DNA from: Tritrichomonas musculus
Lineage: Eukaryota > Parabasalia > Tritrichomonadida > Tritrichomonadidae
Direction of reading: 5' to 3'
Assembly (NCBI GenBank): GCA_039105265.1
Contig: JAPFFF010000183.1
Coordinates: forward strand, 1 to 33,062
Length of the DNA stretch: 33,062 nt
This document shows positions 26,558 through 33,062 of this stretch, in pieces. The notes under the pieces were generated by a model. It ran no database searches. It saw only the letters and a program-made list of their open reading frames with translations, and was not told the DNA's origin. The translations under genes were made by a program, and so were the position numbers. Positions within the stretch are counted from its first letter, which is position 1. The number at the start of each line of letters is the position of its first letter.

Positions 26558-28339
26558 ATGTCTCAAAAGGCTGAAATCCCAGAAGAAAACGAAGAAAGAC
26601 AAAATGAAATTGATGAAGCCCTTTTTTCTGATGTTGATATCAATTCCTTAGGCTTAAATGATCGCGTTTTTTCAGCATTAACCGATAAAATGCAAATCAC
26701 TAGATTAACCAAAGTTCAGGCAGAGTCGTTTCAACCAATAATGGACCATAAAGATTTAATGATGCGCGCAGATACAGGAAGTGGTAAAACATTGTCATAC
26801 TTGATTCCAATAATGAATCGACTTTCAATTGATTTTCCAAAAGATACTCGTCCAATCAAACGCGAATTGGGACCTCTGGTCATCGTTGTTTCACCTACTC
26901 GTGAACTTTGCCTTCAAATCTCAACAATTCTTGGTCAATTTCGAAAAACAATGCCACATGTAACAGTTGGAACATTACTTGGAGGTGAAAAAGTCCAAAC
27001 AGAAAAGAAACGAATTAGGAAGGGAATCAACATTCTTATTGCTACTCCAGGACGTCTTCAATATCATCTTCAAAACTCCCAAAATTTAACTACAGACAAC
27101 CTCCAATTTCTCGTATTAGATGAAGCAGATCGTTTATTAGATATGGGATTTCTTGGCAAAGTTACAGAAATCATTAATGCGTTACCACCACGCCAAACAA
27201 TTTTAGTTTCTGCAACTCTTCACCAGCAACTTAAAACTTTACAAGAGCTTTCTCTTCATGATCCAATTACTATTGGTGAAATAAAGGATGAAGAGTTTTC
27301 AGTTCCATCAACACTTATCCAAAGATTTGTTCAAGTTGATGCAAAATGGCGACTTCCAGTTCTTGCAGCCTTACTCAGACGTTGTTCAATAGATATTGAA
27401 AACATGAAATGCATTGTTTTTATCAACTGTTGCAGTGCTGTCGATTTTTACTACACTTTCTTCAGCTATTTCGATTACAAGACTCCAGGAGAAAGACGCC
27501 GTCTTCCACGTGGGCCTAGAAACAAACAAACAATTGAAGATGAGATAAATAAATCATTTGACAAAATCGATGCCAAAAATGCTACAATCAACGATACTCA
27601 CGCTTCAACCGACAATGATGAAGTTGGAGCTTATTCACCATACTTAAAATGCCCAATCTTTCGAATTCATGGAAATGTTGAACATGTTGATCGTGTAAAA
27701 TCAATCAGTAAGTTTACAGCTGCTGAAAGCGCTGTTCTCTTTTGTACAGATGTTGCAGCTCGTGGACTTGATATTCAAGGCGTTACAACTATCATTCAAT
27801 TTGATCCTCCAGTTGATACAGATGATTATGTTCATCGTGTCGGAAGAACTGCACGTATTGGAAATGATGGCATTGCATACCTGTTTCTTCAAGAAAAAGA
27901 AATCAAATTCATTGATCTTCTTCGAGGAAAAAATATTGAAATCAAAGAATATCCCGTTAAACGACTTATACATAAAGCAGTACAAGCAATGCTTGGTGAT
28001 GATGATGACAAATGCATGGCAGCACTTCGTATGGAAGTGTTTTCTACAGTTCAGAACAATGATATTGAAAGTCTTGCAATGAGAGCTTGGGCATCAGCCA
28101 TTAAGGCATATGCATCACACAAAAGAGAAACAAGAAATATTTTTAACAAAAGAGATTTGCATTTAGGCCACATGGCATGTGCATTTGGTCTAGAAAAGAC
28201 ACCAACTCAATTGAGTGAAATCCTTGCAGAAGAAAGACAAAGCGAAAGGAAACAGAAAGGCCCTGATGAAGATGGTGGAAGTAGTGATAAGAAGAAATTC
28301 TTACCAGCTGTTGAAGATAGAACATCTGAATTTCTGTAA
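26558..28339 (+). CDS. DEAD-box RNA helicase of the DDX31/Dbp7 type (ribosome biogenesis)
   Basis: 593 residues from the first in-frame ATG (the longer frame starts at TTG). Helicase motifs in order: ADTGSGKT (I), PTRELCLQ (Ia), ATPGRL (Ib), DEAD in VLDEADRLLDMGF (II), SAT (III), CIVFINCCSAVDFYY (IV), VLFCTDVAARGLDI (V) and HRVGRTARIG (VI). The insert of about 60 residues before FRIHGNV and the C-terminal DUF4217-like region (RAWASAIKAYASHKRETRNI then FNKRDLHLGHMACAFGL) are typical of Dbp7/DDX31, which remodels pre-60S particles in the nucleolus. All catalytic residues are present. Confidence 0.94.
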   Translation: MSQKAEIPEENEERQNEIDEALFSDVDINSLGLNDRVFSALTDKMQITRLTKVQAESFQPIMDHKDLMMRADTGSGKTLSYLIPIMNRLSIDFPKDTRPIKRELGPLVIVVSPTRELCLQISTILGQFRKTMPHVTVGTLLGGEKVQTEKKRIRKGINILIATPGRLQYHLQNSQNLTTDNLQFLVLDEADRLLDMGFLGKVTEIINALPPRQTILVSATLHQQLKTLQELSLHDPITIGEIKDEEFSVPSTLIQRFVQVDAKWRLPVLAALLRRCSIDIENMKCIVFINCCSAVDFYYTFFSYFDYKTPGERRRLPRGPRNKQTIEDEINKSFDKIDAKNATINDTHASTDNDEVGAYSPYLKCPIFRIHGNVEHVDRVKSISKFTAAESAVLFCTDVAARGLDIQGVTTIIQFDPPVDTDDYVHRVGRTARIGNDGIAYLFLQEKEIKFIDLLRGKNIEIKEYPVKRLIHKAVQAMLGDDDDKCMAALRMEVFSTVQNNDIESLAMRAWASAIKAYASHKRETRNIFNKRDLHLGHMACAFGLEKTPTQLSEILAEERQSERKQKGPDEDGGSSDKKKFLPAVEDRTSEFL

Positions 28340-28709
28340 TATGTTAAATAAAAATTTATATATATATTAGTATTTAATTAATTATTTTGATTTGAATTAA
28401 AATAAAATCCATTAGTATTATTGTGCTTGTAGAGATATTAAAATACCAATATTCCTATTAGCGAAAAAATAATCATAAATATTTTAGTAAATCATTCAAT
28501 TATTTGCTTTATATTCATAAACAAATATTAAATTTGGTATTACTCTTATATTTATTATTAATTAAAATATGAATAATTGAAAAAAATTGCAAAATCCTAA
28601 ATTTTTAACTTTAAAAAACATACAAGCATATCAAATTTTCTAAGAAATCAAAAACATAATGATAATAACAAATAAAAAAAAATAATTATAAATAATATAC
28701 ATTTTTTAT
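28340..28709. other. Convergent 3' intergenic region; no gene seen
   Basis: Very AT-rich spacer between the helicase and the Sel1 pseudokinase genes. Confidence 0.4.
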
Positions 28710-31700
28710 TTATTGTTCTGATAACAATTCGCTTTGATGCTCTTCAGACACGATATTGTAATAAACATTAGCCTCAATATTTCCTTTATCGGCCGCCATT
28801 TTATAATAATATTGTGCCTCTTCTTTATTAACAGCAACACCTTCTCCATTTTCAAGCATCAAAGCGTACTGCAGCATTGCCTTCACGTTTCCCTTATAAG
28901 CAGCGTTTTTAATATAATTACAAGCCTTTCTTTTATTAATTTGAACACCTTCACCTTTCAAGAGCATCAAACCGTAATTTAGCATTGCTTTTACATTTCC
29001 TTTATCAGCAGCATTTTTGAAATATTTACAAGCTTCTTGTTTATTTACAGGGACACCCTCACCTTTTTTTGACATTAAACCGTAATTTAACATAGCTTCA
29101 ACGTTACCTCTATCAGCAGCTTTTTTCAAATAAAAACAAGCTTTTTTCTTATCAATTGAAATTCCTTCACCTTTAGCTAACATTAAACCGTAATTTCTCA
29201 TTGCTTCAATATTTCTTTTATTTGCAGCTAATTTGAAATAATAACAAGCAGCTTCTTTATTGATTTGGACACCATCACCGTTAGATAACATTAAACCATA
29301 CTGAAGCATTGCATTAGAATTCCCTCTATCTGCAGCCATTTTTAAATATTTAGCACTTTCAACTTTATTGATTGAAGTTCCTTCACCTTTAAATAACATG
29401 ATACCATAATCATACATAGCTTTAAAGTTTCCACCATCAGCAGCCAATCTACTATAATAACAAGCTTCTTCTTTATTAATTTTAATACCTTCACCTTTCA
29501 TTAATAAAGAACTATAAATCATCATTGCTTCAGTATTTCCACTGTCAGCAGCAGCTTTAAAATAACGACAACTTTCTTCTTTGTTAATTTGAACACCTTC
29601 ACCTTTTAATAACATTAATGCATAGTTTAACATAGCATCAACATTTCCTCGATCTGCTGCTACTTTGAAATAATGACAAGCTTTAATTTTATCAACTTTT
29701 TCACTGTCATTATTATGACGTTTATTATAATAACGATACAATTCTCTTCGATCAATTTCAACTCCTTCTCCTGATAACAACATTAAACCATAATAATTCA
29801 TTGCTTCAATATTTCCTTTATCACTTGCTATTCGATAATATCGACAAGCTTTTCGCTTGTTAATTGGAATTCCATATCCATGTTCTAGCATTATTCCATA
29901 ATGAAGCATTCCTTCAGCATTTCCTTCATCTGCAGCTCGTTTGAAATAATGACAAGCTGCCCTTAAATCCTTTTGAATTCCTTCTCCTTTAGTTAATGCT
30001 ATTCCATATTGAACCATCGCTGCAACATCTCCATCGTTGGCCAATTGCTTCATGCTTTTGGCTTCTTTCGCTTTGCTAATAATTGCTCGTTCTGCTTTTG
30101 TCAGTCGAAAACTTGATGATGAAATCATTTTGTCTTCGATTTTGTTGTCAATTTGATCAGCTTCGTTTATAATTGGATTGATTTCACTTTCTAAGAAATC
30201 TTCTGTTTCTGTTACAACAATTGTTTGCTGATTATTTTCTTCTTTCTTTTGAAGTTGCTTCATTATATAATCGTCACTTTTTTGACATCCATTTATTTTT
30301 GATTTTTCAAATAATTCCATCGACTTTTTGAATAGAATTTTACCGTATTCATACATGGCTTCAGCATCACCCGCATCCGACGCCTTTTTAAAATATTTCT
30401 TAGCAACAGAAATATTTCTTTCTTTCTTTTTAATTCTGCCATACAAGGTCAAAAGTAACGGATTTTCTTCATTCAAAAGTGGCGATAAAATGAATTCCAT
30501 TTCATCCGGATCTGGCTGCTTTTGAAGCTTTTTATCAAGAATAAGTTGACAATAATAAATGGCCGAATCAACAAATCCGCCATTTATCGCCTCAATTATA
30601 TAATCAACTCCCATTTCGTCATTTTGTGGAAATTTGTTCGAGCCTTCAAAAAGCATTTTTCCAAGCAAAAATTGCTTCTCTGAATCGCCACTATCGGCCT
30701 GACGAATGAGTTGCTGACAATCAGCATCGAGTAGATCAAAAACATCTTCAGGGAAAGTTATTTTTCTTCGAAATCTCAAATATTTTTGATTGATTAATTG
30801 GTCGACATTAACTTCAATGTAAGTCGAGCTTGTTGGACTCACAAAATCTTTTAATTGAATTATTTGTTTGGTTGAATTAACCGTTTTTAAATAGTCATCA
30901 ATGAATTTGACATAGTCATTAAAATCAACTTTTTCAATACTTTCCATAATGAAATGTGAGTCAGTCCTCAAAAGTTCAACAATGCTGTCAAAAGTGGGTC
31001 GTTTATATGAGTCTTTCAATGAACATTCATTGATCAATTTTTGATAACATTTCGGAATCGATTCGTCTCTAATGATTAATTTTTCTCCTTGAACGGGAGT
31101 CTCGTTTGTTAGAATTTCATACATAACAAGTGAAAATGAATAAACATCATTAGCTTTGGCGGTTCTTGTGGCGGTTATTTTACCTCTATTGGTCAATCTT
31201 GTAAGGTTAATTTTTGTGTTGTAAAAATTGTTGATTTTTGGACATAAAAAATCATCCATTAAAATGTTTTGAGTATTTAATTCACCATGAACAATGTCAC
31301 ATGAATGTAAATATGACATCCCTGAGGCAATTCCGTAAATATTAATTAATTTCTTGGTGTCATCCCATATTGATATTTTTTTTAATTGTTTTTGTAAATC
31401 AAGAATTGATCTCAATGAACCATTTGGAGAATATTCCGTAATAATAACTGGATTGGGATGGTTTTCAAAATCATTTAAAGTACATCCGATAAATTGTAGA
31501 ATAGATGGATGATGCATTTTCGAAATTTGAATAATATTTCGCGAAAGTTCATTTATTTCGCTTTTTGAAACTTTAGGTAATAAAAAATTTGCTGCTTTTT
31601 TCGTAGTAATAATGTTTTCTTTTATTAATATTTTGGCACAATAAATTTGTTGCCCTCCTTGCTCTGTGACTTTGTAAAATTCTTTAGAATCACTTTCTTC

Positions 31701-31757
31701 TATTTTTTCCAGTTTCTCATATTTTTTTAGGTCGAGAAATGGAGTAGAAATAGACAT
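28710..31757 (-). CDS. Kinase-like (TKL-type pseudokinase) protein with C-terminal Sel1 repeats
   Basis: 1015 residues, ATG start. Kinase-like domain at about 14-265: the Gly-rich loop is lost (EESDSKEFYK), the ATP lysine is kept (YCAK, K42), the HRD catalytic loop reads HGELNTQN (157-164; Asp to Glu, Lys to Asn), DFG reads NFY (177-179), and there is no APE motif. Later landmarks such as NDVYSFSLVMYEILTNETP and SYKRPTFDSIV are intact, so the fold is kept but catalysis is unlikely. From about 350 to the end are Sel1 repeats of 36 residues (AMLNYGLMLLKGEGVQINKEEACYYFKxAADxGN), 11 clear units plus degenerate ones. Kinase-Sel1 fusions are a large trichomonad family, probably scaffolds that sense or assemble signalling complexes (inference). 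Confidence 0.93.
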   Translation of the reverse strand: MSISTPFLDLKKYEKLEKIEESDSKEFYKVTEQGGQQIYCAKILIKENIITTKKAANFLLPKVSKSEINELSRNIIQISKMHHPSILQFIGCTLNDFENHPNPVIITEYSPNGSLRSILDLQKQLKKISIWDDTKKLINIYGIASGMSYLHSCDIVHGELNTQNILMDDFLCPKINNFYNTKINLTRLTNRGKITATRTAKANDVYSFSLVMYEILTNETPVQGEKLIIRDESIPKCYQKLINECSLKDSYKRPTFDSIVELLRTDSHFIMESIEKVDFNDYVKFIDDYLKTVNSTKQIIQLKDFVSPTSSTYIEVNVDQLINQKYLRFRRKITFPEDVFDLLDADCQQLIRQADSGDSEKQFLLGKMLFEGSNKFPQNDEMGVDYIIEAINGGFVDSAIYYCQLILDKKLQKQPDPDEMEFILSPLLNEENPLLLTLYGRIKKKERNISVAKKYFKKASDAGDAEAMYEYGKILFKKSMELFEKSKINGCQKSDDYIMKQLQKKEENNQQTIVVTETEDFLESEINPIINEADQIDNKIEDKMISSSSFRLTKAERAIISKAKEAKSMKQLANDGDVAAMVQYGIALTKGEGIQKDLRAACHYFKRAADEGNAEGMLHYGIMLEHGYGIPINKRKACRYYRIASDKGNIEAMNYYGLMLLSGEGVEIDRRELYRYYNKRHNNDSEKVDKIKACHYFKVAADRGNVDAMLNYALMLLKGEGVQINKEESCRYFKAAADSGNTEAMMIYSSLLMKGEGIKINKEEACYYSRLAADGGNFKAMYDYGIMLFKGEGTSINKVESAKYLKMAADRGNSNAMLQYGLMLSNGDGVQINKEAACYYFKLAANKRNIEAMRNYGLMLAKGEGISIDKKKACFYLKKAADRGNVEAMLNYGLMSKKGEGVPVNKQEACKYFKNAADKGNVKAMLNYGLMLLKGEGVQINKRKACNYIKNAAYKGNVKAMLQYALMLENGEGVAVNKEEAQYYYKMAADKGNIEANVYYNIVSEEHQSELLSEQ
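28780..30060 (-). repeat. 108-base tandem repeat (Sel1 units)
   Basis: Each unit encodes 36 residues around GEGVxINKxxACxYFKxAADxGNxxAM. Neighbouring units are similar but clearly diverged at the DNA level. One unit at about 29700-29770 is irregular (YRYYNKRHNNDSEKVDKIKA), as if two units had fused with loss of sequence. Confidence 0.85.
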
Positions 31758-31767
31758 GCGTTTATAT

Positions 31768-31778
31768 GAAAAAGTGAA
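31768..31778 (-). promoter_or_regulatory. Initiator-like element of the pseudokinase gene
   Basis: Read on the minus strand it is TTCACTTTTTC, containing TCACT (trichomonad initiator core). The presumed +1 A is 18 bases before the A of the ATG. The same 11-mer precedes the BTB-like/VWA gene at 15.5 kb. Confidence 0.5.
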
Positions 31779-31999
31779 AAACGTTTACAAAAACTTTTTC
31801 TTAATAATTTCGTAAAATCTACTAACAAAAAGTTAATTTTTTTTCAATACTTTAAAAATTTTCTTCAGAATACCATTTAAGCTATATTTTTTTATTCACA
31901 AACCTCAATATTGCTAATAATAAATAACAAAACCTCAATGATTTTTTTTTAAGAATTTTATTGTATTCAAAACCAAATTTGCCCTCTTACAATTAATAA
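31779..31999. other. Divergent intergenic region
   Basis: It separates the pseudokinase (minus) from the Ubl-VWA gene (plus). AACTTTTTC at 31792-31800 points toward the plus-strand gene. Otherwise AT-rich and featureless. Confidence 0.35.
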
Positions 32000-33062
32000 A
32001 TGACAAGTAAGCGCAGTCTGCGCAAATTTAAGCCAAAGATAAGTCCAGCAGACGATAATCCACAAACAAATAGTTCTAATCTTCCTCCACTTAATACAGA
32101 CAAAAGAAATTTTATAATTGATGGGAACCATAATTTACAAATAAACATTAAAGAAGTAAAAACATCTTCTGACATTATTAAATATTTGAGAAACGAATTT
32201 CCTAGACATAATGTTACTGGATTTCAATATAATGGAAGAAATTATGATATTGATAATGATGATGATGTGAGTTCGTTTTTTGAAATTTCGAAAAGTTATG
32301 ATATTTCCTTAATTTATACACCAAAACCTCCTAATACTTCGTCGTCATCATCATCTAGACCTTCTTCAAAAAATGACATATCATCAAGCAGCAATTCAAC
32401 GAATAATACAAATGCAACTAAATTGGAGTATCCATCATTAGGACCCATAAATATTTTTATAGAATCAACTCAAACGACTCTAGCTTTTATTGATTATACA
32501 AAATCCATGTCTTCTTTATTTTGTGGTATCAAACGAACAGAAATTGCTACAAATATTATTAATAAAGTTAAGCTATCTTTTTGTGATTACCAAATTCGTG
32601 ATCCTTTCTTATTTTATGGAAATGAATTCCAAGGATTAAATAAAAACTTAATCAATCAACCAGAACTATTTAAAAATACGAATTCTACAATTTTTGATAC
32701 AATTAACCAAGCAGTAAGATATTTTGAAGAAAATCCAGCTCAACAATATAAACGCATTTTTTTTGTTAGTGATTGTGAAAGTGATACAAAGGAAGCTGAT
32801 GTTATTCAAATTTGCAACAATCTTTTAAAAAACAATATAATTCTTGATGCAATTTTATTAAATGATAAACCAAAAAAGAAACCAACATCTTTACTAACAA
32901 GCGTTTGCTCAATGTCTCATATTACTGGAGGAATTTTTTTGATACCACAAAAAATAGAAGATGCATATTCTTTTACAGAATTAGAAATGTTGATTGACTT
33001 ATCAACTAGACCATTTTCTCATTTAACTCATAAAATGCATATTGGTGAGCCTATTTTTAAAC
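32000..33062 (+). CDS. Ubiquitin-like plus VWA-domain protein, 3' end outside the window
   Basis: The ATG at 32000 directly follows an in-frame TAA, and the frame stays open for 354 codons to the window end. Residues about 38-107 (FIIDGNHNLQINIKEVKTSS; later DVSSFFEISKSYDISLIY) have the length and strand pattern of a ubiquitin-like domain. A Ser/Asn linker follows. From about 152 comes a VWA fold: LAFIDYTKSMSSLF holds a MIDAS-like DxTxS, then TIFDTINQAVRYF and KRIFFVSDCESDTKEADVI. The last residues (RPFSHLTHKM) fit the end of the VWA domain. A VWA-linker-UBC-U-box order is suggested by the dead copy at 9.5-10.3 kb, so the part beyond the edge may carry a UBC domain. The Ubl call rests on size and strand pattern only. 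Confidence 0.85.
   Translation, partial: MTSKRSLRKFKPKISPADDNPQTNSSNLPPLNTDKRNFIIDGNHNLQINIKEVKTSSDIIKYLRNEFPRHNVTGFQYNGRNYDIDNDDDVSSFFEISKSYDISLIYTPKPPNTSSSSSSRPSSKNDISSSSNSTNNTNATKLEYPSLGPINIFIESTQTTLAFIDYTKSMSSLFCGIKRTEIATNIINKVKLSFCDYQIRDPFLFYGNEFQGLNKNLINQPELFKNTNSTIFDTINQAVRYFEENPAQQYKRIFFVSDCESDTKEADVIQICNNLLKNNIILDAILLNDKPKKKPTSLLTSVCSMSHITGGIFLIPQKIEDAYSFTELEMLIDLSTRPFSHLTHKMHIGEPIFK

Noticed and set aside
27701-27985. Minus-strand 94-codon open frame inside the helicase
   Set aside because: Opposite the conserved helicase motifs V and VI, so it is a by-product of their codons.
31993-32175. Minus-strand 60-codon open frame at the start of the Ubl-VWA gene
   Set aside because: Overlaps the plus-strand gene, which has a clear ATG after a stop and stays open to the window end.

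Overview
The window looks like nuclear DNA of a trichomonad (Parabasalia), probably close to Tritrichomonas. The support is a very AT-rich sequence with densely packed, apparently intronless genes, TCA-type initiators a few tens of bases before several start codons, and protein families typical of trichomonads: BspA-type leucine-rich repeats, a kinase-like domain joined to Sel1 repeats, DUF3447-type ankyrin proteins, beta-helix surface proteins with F[S/T]xSxx repeats, and a two-cysteine OsmC protein. The species call is an inference; no rRNA or tRNA gene is present to fix it.

Left part, 1-8.8 kb. A DEDDy 3'-5' exonuclease with two C2H2 fingers and a C-terminal membrane anchor enters from the left edge. 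It converges on a signal-peptide/GOLD-like/7TM protein with BspA-type LRRs at its C-terminus. From about 3.8 to 8.0 kb there is mostly decayed sequence: an unrecognised broken gene, a 65-residue ORF matching one segment of TAF1, and fragments of a DUF3447 ankyrin gene. A four-helix membrane protein follows at 8.08 kb.

Middle, 9-19.1 kb. This is a gene graveyard with a few intact islands. It holds a broken E2-fold (UBC) fragment with a U-box-like tail, a broken type I surface protein with hexapeptide repeats and an endocytosis-type tail, two relic Sel1 repeats, a small p24-like GOLD protein ending in KKIS, an intact BTB-like/coiled-coil/VWA protein, and several unrecognised broken reading frames with two notable inverted repeats between them.

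Right part, 19.6-33.06 kb. This is compact housekeeping and signalling sequence: OsmC (probably hydrogenosomal), a helical-repeat protein with no ATG at its 5' end, a TM2-domain protein and a uridine-kinase-like protein diverging from a 46-base promoter, an LRR protein with a long disordered tail, a DDX31/Dbp7-type helicase, and a large Sel1-repeat protein with a pseudokinase domain. The pseudokinase diverges from a Ubl-VWA gene that runs off the right edge.

The most interesting thread is a possible single-chain ubiquitination architecture. The edge gene has a ubiquitin-like domain then a VWA domain, and the broken copy at 9.5-10.3 kb has a linker, a UBC fold and a U-box-like piece. Together they suggest a Ubl-VWA-UBC-U-box family. 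Other unusual architectures are the 7TM-BspA fusion, the tail-anchored zinc-finger exonuclease and the free-standing TAF1 segment. Several start codons below were moved to the first in-frame ATG, because the longest open frames begin at TTG or GTG, which is not expected in a eukaryote.
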